Below are positions 44,633 through 55,520 of a stretch of DNA of 64,000 nucleotides, piece after piece. Below the pieces are notes generated by a model. That model searched no databases. It saw only the letters and a list, made by a program, of their open reading frames with translations, and had not been told where the DNA came from. Position 1 is the first letter of the stretch; every line of letters starts with the position of its first letter. Source of the stretch: Platycnemis pennipes (lineage: Eukaryota > Arthropoda > Insecta > Odonata > Platycnemididae). The position numbers and the translations under genes were made by a program. Location of the stretch: the NCBI GenBank assembly GCA_933228895.1, contig OW121846.1, forward strand, positions 113,339,336 through 113,403,335. Direction: 5' to 3'.

Positions 44633-45465
44633 ATCTAAATCCAAATTTACATTATAACCTGCAAGGTACCGCAAGGGTGTGTGGGAGGGGGGAAACATTA
44701 CCAGACATGCATATTCAATAAAAAGAAAATTGAATTTTCTCTTAATATATTGCAGGTATACAAAAGTATAAGTCCGTGCATGCACTGTCCACTACCAACT
44801 GATACGTACAGCTTAATTGTTAGTCTCTTCAAAGGAACGTAATATATACACACGCATACATACATGCATACGCACATTCATTTCCAAAAACGTGCATGAG
44901 CCAATACACCAAGTCAGGTCAATAATGCGTAATGTCAATTCACGAATATGTTTAAAAAATTTTCTCTCGAAAATTTTCTTTATTCATATTTCTAAATCCA
45001 CTATTTTCCAACACCAGAATATACACATACTATACCGTTTCTATTTTCCCTAATTGCGAGCGAAAAAATGAATTTTTGAACCTTTCTGTCTTTCTATTTG
45101 TCTCTCTTATTTAATCTTCATGATCTAATATTCCATTTTTTTAGTGTCTTTAGTGTATTTATAATTTGTTTAGGGATTTCATCCGCCTTACGTTTCTATA
45201 GGAGATTCTTTCTGCATTTTAACCTGCGATCTGCTGGTAATGATTCTGTCCTAATTCTTCTAATAATTTTAATACAAAGTTCAATCTATCATAACACCCT
45301 TTAACAAACCTAACTGCTCTGAACTGTACACTTTCTAGTTCTCTAATTAAATCTAATCGATTTGTATTCCATATGTTCCCTGCGTAGTGAAGGTAGGAAG
45401 TGAAAAATAAGGACTTTTTTTGTCTTTTCGTCACATGTCCGTAGTACTCTTTCAATTAATCGTTT
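44633..45465 (-). mobile_element. LINE-A copy, minus strand
   Basis: The terminal block is at 44655-44700 (AACCTGCAAGGTACCGCAAGG, then TGTGTGGGAGGGGGG) with a CATCTAAATCCAAATTTAC tail on the outer side. The coding part is at 45060-45465, read on the minus strand: YAGNIWNTNRLDLIRELESV, then RAVRFVKGCYDRLNFVLKLL and EELG. The part between (about 44800-45060) is probably the 3' untranslated and last coding region, partly replaced. It is 5'-truncated and frameshifted. Confidence 0.85.
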
Positions 45466-46190
45466 TATTTTGACTTCACCGAACATCTTCCGGTTGTGTT
45501 TTGCCCACAATAAATCAATGTTGTCATCATTGCCATAATAATTATCATTGATGTGATCCTCATCGATATCGTGATTATCATCATCACGGGTACAATCGAC
45601 CTCACCGTATTTAATGCTATCCACTCCCTAACTATCAACCTATCGTACATATACTCATCCACGCGAACATAGTAAAACCTACCTTGCAAATCGCTGGGTT
45701 TTTGGGCAGGGGTTTGGTGAGGATATAAGCCAGCACGGGTTACTTACGTGTTAGTTTGAACGCATTCATTTACACTCCCCAATATACATGCAGGGGCTCA
45801 ATCAACATAACTTCAAGGATTGAAGATCTTTTGCAAGTGCATTAAGGGGACTGGAAGACCTACTAAATCTTTAAATCTGGTGATTTTGTACCAGTTTTTG
45901 ACATGAGTAACAGGGAGCAACGGTCCCCAAGTTCTCAGAGAATAACTATTCATGAAGAGAAAACATTTCTTCGGCCCATTTACGAGAGCTGAAATTCCTT
46001 TAGGATCCGAGGAATTCATTTAGTGAAAGGTTTAAAAAAATGTTTCAATTCCGCTATACAACGGAACTCGGATTTCCCAATTCTTCTCTGATTACCATAA
46101 GGACATAAATTGGATCCCATGTACCTTGCTTTTTCTTGACTTTAAATTATTTTTCATCCTAGAACGTCTCTGTTTTTCGTTCTATTCTTT
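45466..46190. other. Presumed intron, nothing recognised
   Basis: ATCATT/ATGATG-rich near 45520-45600. Otherwise no feature. Confidence 0.4.
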
Positions 46191-46195
46191 TGTAG

Positions 46196-46234
46196 ATGAT
46201 CCATGTCAATGACTTCGAGGCATATGAAGTCAAG
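46196..46234 (+). CDS. Probable 39-nt microexon of the same gene
   Basis: A polypyrimidine-rich acceptor (CGTTCTATTCTTTTGTAG) ends at 46195, and a GTAAGG donor starts at 46235. The enclosed 13 codons read MIHVNDFEAYEVK with no stop. The exon begins and ends in phase 0, so it joins in frame to the end of 43205-43341 and to the start of 59857-60006. Evidence is limited to splice signals, frame and composition; a chance open stretch of this size is common, so the call rests on the combination. Confidence 0.45.
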
Positions 46235-46489
46235 GTAAGGGTTGATGGATTTTCATGTCTGTTCCCTTCTATTTTGAATTTGAGGTGTTGGAATTCTTTT
46301 TAAAGTCATTCGGTACCGCTGCAGTTGATTACTAACCCAGAGAGTGTTGTTAAGTGGAGTTAACGTAACCCCTTCAGCCCAGCGTTCCACTGGTTTAGAA
46401 AGAAAGAAACCTATTTACTAGACCAAAACTGGAATATGAATATAATTAATTAGAATAGAAGAAAGGGGAAATAGGTGGGAATTTGTTGT

Positions 46490-46790
46490 TGAGTACTGTG
46501 AAGCGAAAAATAGCTAGGTTTGTAAACGGATGGAATGACGGTAATGTGTGCAATGTGATAAAAGAATCAGGTTGGAAGTCAATATCCAATCTTAGGTTGA
46601 TACACGGACTAAATCTGCTACAGATATTAGGCGACTATATTTCATGCTGAAGTCAAACAAGTATTTAAAATCCCAGCGTAGTACGTCAGGTGAGGTCCTG
46701 AAAGCTAAATTTAAGAGGTAGATATTAGGAGGGGGGCCATAAATGCGATCATTATCACGTACTATAATGGGAAATAAAAGAGATTGAGTA
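46490..46790 (+). mobile_element. LINE-D C-terminal fragment
   Basis: The plus strand reads VKRKIARFVNGWNDGNVCNV, then IKESGWKSISNLRLIHGLNL and LQ, with SNKYLKSQRS in a later frame. This is the post-thumb region of a different non-LTR element (VQRK..RFVNGWYD...IKESGWK.ISERR....LNL). It is short, broken, and has no recognisable 3' end. Confidence 0.7.
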
Positions 46791-47404
46791 GAAGAAACGG
46801 TGATGACAATTAGGATGGGCAATGAGGAATTTAGTCTTTTTTGCATGACTTCATGAGCCTCTTCATGTAAATGCATGAGGGCAATAGATTGTTTGATTGT
46901 TTGGCAAGTATAAGAAATATTGACATAAGATTTGTGGGCTGGTCTGCCCGGCTACATGCTGATTTGAGGCAGGAAATTGCATTGAATTCAAAGTGACCGT
47001 GTTCACTCGCTGTAAATCAGTTTAGAACAGTGTAATCGGTAACGTATTTGCTAGCAATATGATTGCTCACTTGCCCGGAGTGGAGCCACCCGTGCTACGT
47101 GGGCGTTGTAAAATGCAGATATGTAGCGGAGCGTAAGAAGAGCCATACGGTCGGTAATAAGCCCCCCTGCACCAAAAAGTTTGTAGGTTATTTCCCACTT
47201 GGGCAATGGACGTGATGTTTGTCTTATGATTGAGAACGCAGGTTTGGCAGTGCGGAATATCGTCTAGAGTTGAAGCACATTTGACCCAATTCTGCTGTCT
47301 GTACACAAGGTTTACTACTATTTTAGTTGACGGATCTTTATGTGGATTTCGATTTCCCATTCATTGAGTTACAGCAAATAAGAAGTGAGAACACTACATG
47401 AATA
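46791..47404. other. Presumed intron, nothing recognised
   Basis: The minus-strand frames at 46592-46876 and 47067-47360 are shadows or chance; no motif. Confidence 0.4.
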
Positions 47405-47505
47405 CCTTCCTACCTGACTGAGTAGTCGTAGGTGAAGAGAATCCCAGCCGGGTGGAATTCGAACCCGCGGCCTTTGGCTTGGTAGATCGCCACCGAGGCC
47501 CCAAG
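47405..47505 (-). mobile_element. tRNA-derived SINE, minus strand
   Basis: On the minus strand the head reads CCTCGGTGGCGATCTACCAAG (box A region) and then GCGGGTTCGAATTCC (box B, one base from ideal), followed by CACCCGGCTGGGATTC. No acceptor-stem pairing is present, so it is not a working tRNA gene. Confidence 0.65.
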
Positions 47506-47884
47506 CAGTGGGACGGATGGAATCCTCAGTTAGTAGTTCTCTCTGCCCAACGCTCGTGTATAGGCCATTTACCAATGCACAATACATCTGCCACTGCTCC
47601 GTCATGTTTCAGCCAGTTACACTATTCTAATATATTTCGTGACACAACTAATTAAAAAGAGGTAGAACGTGAAAGTTTGAGAGAATCCTTTGTTTTTGCC
47701 TCTGCAACGAAACGGAATCTAACCAAATTGCATTCGAGCCGACCAATGAAGAGTTATCTTCTGTAAGTTTTTCAAAAGTGATTGATGAAGCGATGGATAA
47801 ACATTGGTGAAGAGGTGGAGGGTATATTGGATAACTTTCATCAAATGCTTAGATGCAGAGAGTTATTCGCCGCAGTCGACCCGC

Positions 47885-48236
47885 CATTTTATTTCGTGAC
47901 CTGGGGGGTTGTGTTTGAAACAGTCGAGATTATTTCGAATAGGTAACCAAGGTGTCACGTGGTATAAACAAGAATGGCTTGCAAATTTGATGTGTTAAAA
48001 CCTCTGATCACAACCTCAATCATTGTTTACAGTTGTGTTTTATCTCATTTGTGGGATCTAAAGTCGAGAGAGATGAGAAAAACTCAATTGAAAACAATTT
48101 TTGATAATGAAACGAGCGATTCAGAGAAATAAAATTTGCAAACCATTCGTGTTTGTACCACGTGACTCCTTGGTTACCTATTCGAGATAATTCCGAAGGT
48201 TTCAAACACAACCCCCCTGGTGGCGAAAATAAAGCA
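47885..48236. mobile_element. Foldback MITE, 105-bp arms
   Basis: Arms 47885-47989 and 48131-48236 are inverted copies sharing GGGGGGTTGTGTTTGAAAC, TCGAATAGGTAACCAAGG, GTCACGTGGTA and TTGCAAATTT. The 140-bp middle is unpaired. Minus-strand frame 48020-48259 is an artefact. Confidence 0.88.
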
Positions 48237-48239
48237 GAA

Positions 48240-48845
48240 GCGCCTAGAGGGGGTTTCATAGTGCCATTGTGAGCGGAGACCTGCTTTACTCCTGTGATAT
48301 ACAGTTCGGATAAGGTTGCAATTAAGGGACATGTGGTTATAAGTAGGAGTTTGGAGAATAGTGCCTAGAAATGGGAATAGTGATATTCCAATGAAACGTC
48401 ACTGAGTATTCCAGCACGTTGAGTGATCGATGGTCGTTTTGAGGTCTGACCATGGTCTGTAACCATGCATCAGGAATATGAATGGTTGTGGTGTAACAGT
48501 GGCATGAGGCTCGACCTATTCCAACTACGTGGGTTAAACAGTACTGAAACTGCTAATTTCGTTTCAGAATTTTGCTAGATTAATTATCCAGAGCCAAGAG
48601 GGAGTCAGTTTCCAACAACAACACTGAGGTCAACGAAGGTAGCAACTAACAATGATGGGTGTGGTAATGTGACGCGAGAAGAGTAAAATGTTCGGACCCA
48701 AGCGATTGATAGCATCATCCAAGTAATCACTCGTCCGCAGACAGCATGTCCGCACTTATCTCTTTCCGCATGAAGATTCTCTATTCTTTATAGCTTAAAA
48801 TCGCCACCGAGGCATTACCTTTGATGGCCAAATGACCTGCACTGG
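48240..48845. other. Presumed intron, nothing recognised
   Basis: No domain or repeat visible. Confidence 0.4.
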
Positions 48846-49268
48846 AGGTTGGGCTCCCAGGCAGGAGAATCAGTGAGAGGTCACCGCTTCGTTTCCCTTG
48901 GAAGCCGTTGGCCCTCCCTTCCCCCCACTCACCCCGCCCTCGGCGTCAGCCCTGACAAATTGGACCCGCGCCTCGGGCGTGGCCCTCGGGAGCTCGGCAC
49001 CCACCACACCCGGCCGTGCTCCGCCACTCTCCCCGCTTCTCACCACCCCGCACCCTGCAACGCTTGCGTTCGCCCCCAAGGCGCGGCCTCGCCACACCTC
49101 CACGCTCGCCTTGAGCACCCAATGACGCCCGAAATGAACTTTCCCACTGTGCCCCCATGTCATTGCACCCGCCGTTCCCCGAACCCCTCTCTTCGTGCGG
49201 AGGATGCCCGGCGCAATGCACCTTTCAGTCTTTTCATCCGTAATCGTCATGTTTCGGGCGACCGTTAG
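48846..49268. other. GC-rich island open on both strands
   Basis: A C-rich plus strand (48900-49100) gives 139-codon and 126-codon frames on opposite strands, rich in Pro/Arg/Gly. No family is recognised. The edges lack a clear acceptor plus donor pair. It could be an alternative first exon, a regulatory CpG island or a conserved exon in unknown frame. Confidence 0.35.
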
Positions 49269-49860
49269 TCACTTAATAAAAGATGTGCGACTCATTGTTC
49301 GTAACATATAGAGAGAGGATGATCCAGACTTTCACCTACATTCCATTTGATTCATGTTCAGATTACCATAATTTTGATACCGAGGATGTCGAACGGTCAA
49401 ATGTTGCAATATCTGAATAAAGCATCGGTGAGTTCTGCCTGGGAGATAATGAAAAACCTTGGTTCCACTAAACGTGGTCTTGCCAATAGCTGAAAAAAAC
49501 CGTAGAGTAATTTTCACGTAATACTTTTTGTCATATCCTTTCCAGCGTAATTGAACGCGTAACTAGGCGTTTGGTTTGCGTCTCCGAATTACAAGCAGCT
49601 ACAGAGATACCCTTGAATTTTTCACCCGACGGAGTAACTTTGTATAGGATGTCAGTGTCTATTCAGGTGTTCCAGAACAACGTATTATTTCTTTTGGATC
49701 CCGATACATAAATCCAATCTTTATCCATCTAAAATCATCATTTTACCTCAATAAGTAATCATTTGTTCAGTAGTTCCATTCATGAAATGTCGATAAACCT
49801 TATGCATTTTTAGAACCGCGTGCATTGTGAAAACGTCGTAGGGAATCGTAGAGATAAAAG
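49269..49860. other. Nothing recognised
   Basis: AT-rich DNA between two GC islands. Confidence 0.4.
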
Positions 49861-50220
49861 TTGATTGCGCAAGGCATCTTCCAAGAGAGGGGTTTCTCTG
49901 GAGAGACCGAAATTAGTGCCACGGGTGATTGCGTTGGCCGACGCTGGTCGTGAGTGTGGCCACCTCTTGCCTCGGCTGTGTGCACCCGAGGCTGGAGAAC
50001 GCAGGCGACCGCAGGACACGGGGCCGTCTGGTGCGGGGCGCGACTCAGGAGCACGTAAGTACGAGGGGCCGCATCGCCCGGTGCACGCCCTGGTGCGGCG
50101 ACGGCTCGCTGTGCCCCGGATGCACTCCTCGAAGGGGAGAGCGTGCATCATCACCCTCGTGCACGCGTTGAAAGTCGTGACTTCACGCGTCGACCTTTCG
50201 CGTGGGCTGCTCTGACTGAA
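49861..50220. other. Second GC-rich island with possible splice sites
   Basis: CpG-rich, with frames of 80-116 codons on both strands. On the plus strand GGAGCAC is followed by GTAAGT near 50054, and GCTGGTC by GTGAGT near 49950, both good donors. The acceptors are weak. A 5' exon or alternative promoter is possible; the product is unknown. Confidence 0.35.
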
Positions 50221-51339
50221 GTGTGTGCGAACACTCTTCTGGGGCAGCGAGTCAGAAGGCGTGTCTGAAAGGCTTAGTGTTGTAGCAGTGCTACGCCGAG
50301 TTGTGCAATCTATAGCGATGAGTTCCTCTGATTATTTTGTGTAATTTAATTTAACTAATTTTTCGATGACCTTTACTGAGAATTTTCAATTTCTCCATAG
50401 CAAATAGATCATTTTATGAGGAAATTTATGCTAGTGCTTCAAGGTATGACTTTCAATCAATTCAGGCACAGGGTTGTGTAGACGAAATTTTTGACCACGG
50501 GTCACTGTGGATATGAACTCCACTTCGATTAGATGTTATTTAAATCTCTTGCTTTGAACTAGAAGTGCTCTGTTGCTCACTGTCAGCCTTTATTAGCAAT
50601 AAATGTGAATATTTTCTTTGTAGATCATATTTTGAAATTAAATTATTTATCATGGTAAAGAGACCCGAAGCGATTCAATCAACTAATTCTATAACTTGGT
50701 TTTTGTAATGATGTACCTAATTAAATTGCTTGCTGCTTCATAAGTACTCTCTACGGCTATCGAGTGTGCTCTAGATGGGTATGGTCATGCATTGCCAATT
50801 TTTTATAATGCACAGGACAAACAAGAGCGCCAAAGCGTGCATAAAAGATTCGAGGTAAATGTAAAATTATTAAGGAATTCTTTAGGAATGAAAATGATGA
50901 GTCAAGGAATAGGATTCTAGCTTATCAGCCGTTGTGTCCGCATGCCTAGGCACAACGGAGAGAGAGATACGGCAAATGGCGCCGGCGATCAAATGCCGCA
51001 TAATTTTCGATCGGCAATATGTTCAGTTTCAGTCCCATTAAGATAATTCGGTCATATTTAACTTCTTTTACAGTTTATTTCAGTTGTCCCATGCTATATT
51101 GCACTCTTATTTACCTTCAAAATCTTTTCAAAATTACAGTAAAGAAATGATACATTATTATGATTACTACGATACCATATATAAACCCATATATTTTGAA
51201 GAGAAAATCATAGATATCGTTCATCCCAATCTAACCCTACAATTCATGTATTTGATGCGATATTACTCTTTTATATGGAGGTGTGGAACTGTAAGTGTAA
51301 GCTAATATTTCGAAGTTTAAATGATAAGGAAAGGGAAGT
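50221..51339. other. AT-rich DNA, nothing recognised
   Basis: No domain or repeat visible in 1.1 kb. Confidence 0.4.
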
Positions 51340-51560
51340 GTGAGGTCGGCTTCGGGATCAAAGTCGGTCACGCGTCAGTCTGACGACTCTTAGGCCACAA
51401 GATCGAATTTCTCCTCTGGCAAGGAAGTCATGTCTGTCCTAGAATTAACCTAGATTAGATGGTGCGATATAACCTTATTATCTGAAGAACCAAACATCCT
51501 AAATTGGCTGTGAGTGCGAGATCAAATGTTCAGCCGACTGTGCATTCCCACCACCGGGAG
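51340..51560 (+). mobile_element. Possible decayed SINE
   Basis: A tRNA-like head is suggested by GGTCACGCGTCAGTCTGACG near 51365 and a decayed box B AAGATCGAATTTCTCC near 51400. The rest is not assignable. Confidence 0.35.
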
Positions 51561-52035
51561 AAGTTTTGTCGATAATTTGTCCCCAAGAAGCACCGCATGC
51601 TATCTTTGCGCCTTTCTAGTTGAGTTCGATGTGTAAATTCATTTGCTTTAACTCAAACTGATTTGTCCGCGATAAAGTGACAGAGTGCTGGAGACGTTAG
51701 GATGGGAAGCTCATCATATGAGGAGACAATAAACTAGAATAAGCATTCTGGAAAGATACATGGAAGTCGAGTTTTTTTTACGAACCCTTGAGAATTTACT
51801 AAGACCTCTCATACTTTGGGTTCGAATTGGGATCTATAAATCTGTTAAAAACTGGATCATACCGTAAATATATGGGACATAGTTACCGATACACTAAAAT
51901 ATTATTTTCTTCCTTCGAACGATTCGCGGCTGTAACAACACCAATATTTATCACTACGATAAGCCTTCATAGACATACTTTCTCTCCGTATGAAAAATAG
52001 TTGCGTGCACTACGTATAAACTTCACGGCATGGGA
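51561..52035. other. Nothing recognised
   Basis: AT-rich DNA without visible features. Confidence 0.4.
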
Positions 52036-52190
52036 CCTACCACCCCCTTCCACACGCTCTTGCGGCGTTCCTCAACATAAAATGTAAACACAGAAACACT
52101 TATTCGCACCACAACGTCGAATATACTGGTGCCCTAGCACCTCCTGGTATACGCCATATTGGCGACTTGCAGGTATGTTGTAGATGCACG
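52036..52190 (+). mobile_element. Split, decayed LINE-A terminal block
   Basis: TACCACCCCCTTCCACACG with CTCTTGCGGCG near 52040-52070 resembles the first half of the LINE-A terminal block. GGCGACTTGCAGGTATG with TTGTAGATGCACG at 52155-52190 resembles its second half and tail. About 85 bp separate them, so this is an interrupted copy or two eroded ones. Confidence 0.4.
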
Positions 52191-54429
52191 TGGAGAAAAC
52201 TAGGCTTTCAACTACTCTCCATTTCTGCTTCGACTGAACTTTGTGTGTGTTTGCCGAGCGGCCTAGCTTCCTTGGGCTCGGGAAGACCCTCGAAGGTATC
52301 ATCCCTTGCTTGGCAGTGCTGCCAGCTTTACGAGAGAGAGGCAGGGGAGGTTGGAGGGCATAAATTAAGATCCTGAACCGAATCATGTACGAAAATGCGC
52401 GAGTTGATATTCGCAAGAACTAAGATTCGTTACTTGCCACTGTTCTTAACTACAAATCCTTGTTGCCGAGGTTCCTCGACATTGTTAATTGTATGTTGTA
52501 TAATATTATAGTTTTCCGATGTGAGTAATGCTGGACTATAAATTGTTTGCTCTCAATATCACGGTTAAAAAAAGGTGGCTGTAGTTATGTAAGTCATGTC
52601 CCAGTGTTACAGCAAAACCTGTTTTTACAGTACTTTTTAAATATTTCCTCAATATAACACTTTTGGAAACTAGTGCTTTGAGCGATCTGAAATGTTTCCA
52701 GGTTTATGGGAGAAATTGATCTTACAATTCCGAAAAGGTTAATAATCCTCTTACGGTTTATAGATTAGTAGTCGATTAAACTGTGGCAGGGAAACGCGAA
52801 ATATTTGAATTCATTTAGCATAGACTCAACAGTTGTCATTAGGTTATTTTTCTAGGCCATTTTCTAAGTCATTCTAAAACTTATTTTTATAATTTCACAA
52901 TATAAACTATATATTTGTTAGTGGATAAATCTCCCGTTAGAATGCCAACGTCGCACTGCATTGAAATATGAGTCCTCAATTGCTTCCTTCTTCCTTGATA
53001 TTTGCATATTCAGCCGCTTCTGTGGCACCCTTCTCGTTTGCCACCTTCTCAAAGACTGACGGATTCGACCTTTGCCGTTCTTGCCCACCAGTGCTCACTC
53101 TACTCACTTCTGGAGGGAAAAACCACGGAGGCACTTGCTCCAGACCGACCATTCTTCATTATTGCGTAATTGTTGGTGCATTTCGAAGAATCATACCTAA
53201 ATATGTTCTAAATATCACCATTAGATAAACATTACTTAGGAAGGGAAGCTTAACATCCATGTAATGGGAAAGTTTACGTTAAATATTAATGGGCACCAAA
53301 ATATATAGATGACATCATTGAGTTATTCAAATGTTGGAATGGATTGCATCTTATTTTCCATTTGCACGCACGCAGTTAACGTGCGGCTGTTAGAAGGCTC
53401 ACTAGAAATGAACAATTACTATTCTCAGATACTCTGCATTATAAACTCTATTTGGTTGTCTCGGGGTGCGGTGGTGGGGAGAAGGAATATGTTCTCAACG
53501 AAACCTTACATTGCAAATGGAAGGCTAAGTTCAACAATGGGCTCGCTAACGAAGGGAACGATGTTCATTACAAACTTCAAGAGTCGTACGGCGTTTTTTC
53601 TTTGTGGGTAGGGTAACTCAAGGTCGCTATTAACCCTCTCATGTGCAGACAATCCATACAGTACGAAGTGTAAACAGTGAACTTAAACTTTCGCTAAGAT
53701 TACCAACGTTTTCGTCTCTCCTAATGGAATGTCATTCCTCGAGGAGCAAATACACCTGTTTTCCAGCGGGAAAATACATTATCCTTGCTAGTTTTGATGC
53801 CCTATACGAATCTAACAGTGTATTATAATTTAAAATTCGACTTTAAATTTGTAATCAGCTACCTTGAAAACTCCATGCAAAATGTTTCACGCATCTTAGG
53901 ATTTTTTTGAATAATGCAGCGCGCTATGTTGGGGACACCCTTTTGTTTTTTTCAACATTCAACTTTATACTTGTCAGTAATGGCTTTTAAAACCCATGTA
54001 TTAAGAATTTCATTAAAAACTAAGCTCATCTTCATATTTTGGTGTGCTTTTCGGGAATTTCGCCAACTGTGCTGCAATCCGATAGCGATTCCCAACTGAG
54101 TTTGAGTTAATACTGTACTGGACCAATTATCTTAATGAACTTTCTCATATTTGGCCAATCCTTTTTATGCTCATTTTTTAAATCACTTATCACTTCTTAC
54201 GTATCCCATATAACAGCAGTTTATTTTCAATTAACCCTGATATGGAGCAACTACATCTTACTTTCTCATCGCATGCACTCTGAACATTTTAATTAATGCT
54301 AAACGACGGTTTGCTTGAGAAATGATGAGTTACTGGTTTGCCTCACAAAACAGTAACGCACATGGTGTGGAATCACGGATCTATCTTTCCCGTTATCGAA
54401 ATATTTATCGTTAACGCTTACCCCTAGAG
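52191..54429. other. AT-rich DNA, nothing recognised
   Basis: About 2.2 kb without a recognised domain. Frames at 52968-53228 and 53309-53611 (plus) have no motif. Confidence 0.4.
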
Positions 54430-55106
54430 TAGCGCAGGGTTAACAATAACCGTGTATAAAATTCGCTCCACTGATTGTGATAAGCGTTTTGAAGTGCTGT
54501 GCGAAAAATGAAGAACGGAGATCGCGTTCTCCCTGACATAAGTTAAATCAAAAAATAACGATAACGCTAGTGCACGCCTTTTGAAGATCCATGATCGAGG
54601 CCCTGAGATCTCTTCTTTCATTGAATTTTTTGTGTTTGGGCTCTGGTGTAAAATGGTGTTACATGAGTCCAAGGGTGCCACATAGCACAGACAAGCGTTA
54701 AGGGCTTTTAGCAGTCTAGTTTGAGTTGATCATGTCCGACCCAGGAAGCAGCACATAATCAATTATCGGTAGGAGAAGTGCTTGAATGAGTCACAATCTA
54801 ATGTGCATTGCTGAATGGTACTGCATTAAACGGAATGTTCTCAGACCTATAAAGATCTTCCTCCCGATGATGGATACCGTGGCTTCCCAACTCAAGGTGT
54901 TAGAGATGCCGAGGTATTTGATGGATATTGCGTAAGGTATTATTAGTCCGGGCATAGAGAATGTGGTGCAGGATTTGCAAGACGACGTAATATTTTTTTA
55001 TCGCCGATAATCATGGCGGAGCACTTCGCCGGGTTGACATAGTGCACGAAGGAAACACCGGTTCCGTAGTATATCTTGGTCTCTCTCTAGAAACCTGCGA
55101 CACAGC
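54430..55106 (-). mobile_element. LINE-B, late reverse transcriptase and C-terminus
   Basis: The minus strand reads, in broken frames, VHYVNPAKCSAMIIGDKK near 55040, then ISIKYLGIS, then RKIFIGLRTFRLMQYH and LIQALLLPIIDYVLLPGSD near 54900-54740. This is the palm-to-thumb end of a non-LTR reverse transcriptase. It continues the LINE-B copy found at 55521-57360; the LINE-A insertion lies between. Confidence 0.75.
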
Positions 55107-55520
55107 CTTCTAAATCTACGCAGTACCCTCCAAACCACAGCGAAGGTTTGTGGCAGGGTGTGAAGATTACCAAATATGCACTATTGCATGCAAACAAGCT
55201 ACTGCGTGGAAACATGCTAGATAACAGTGTCCCCTGCAGCTAGATGGTTAGTATCTACAGAGTAATGAAGGGATTTCTTGTTATTACATGCATTATGAAC
55301 AACATATTAAGTGAAAAGTAACATCGCTATTTTGTGTGTTCATCACATTTCCCGAGCACCCTTTTAATGAATCCTGGATTTCTCAAGCTCGGCCACATGT
55401 TTCCCGGATGTGTCTACCCCACGATAAATTTTAAGTGATTGTTACACCTAAGTAACTTATGGTTTCAACGCTTTCGATTCTTATACAAGCCATGTAGTCC
55501 TCAGGCGAGAAACTATTATA
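55107..55520 (-). mobile_element. LINE-A 3' end inserted in LINE-B
   Basis: The terminal block is at 55122-55165 (AGTACCCTCCAAACCACAGCG, then GTTTGTGGCAGGGTGTGAAG) with a CTTCTAAATCTACGC tail on the outer side. Upstream on the minus strand the coding remnant reads SLRNPGFIKRVLGKCDEHTK and, further up, ESVETISYLGVTI. The upstream border with LINE-B is uncertain by some tens of bases. Confidence 0.7.

Noticed and set aside
47450..47505. Functional tRNA gene on the minus strand
   Set aside because: No acceptor-stem pairing; it is part of a SINE.
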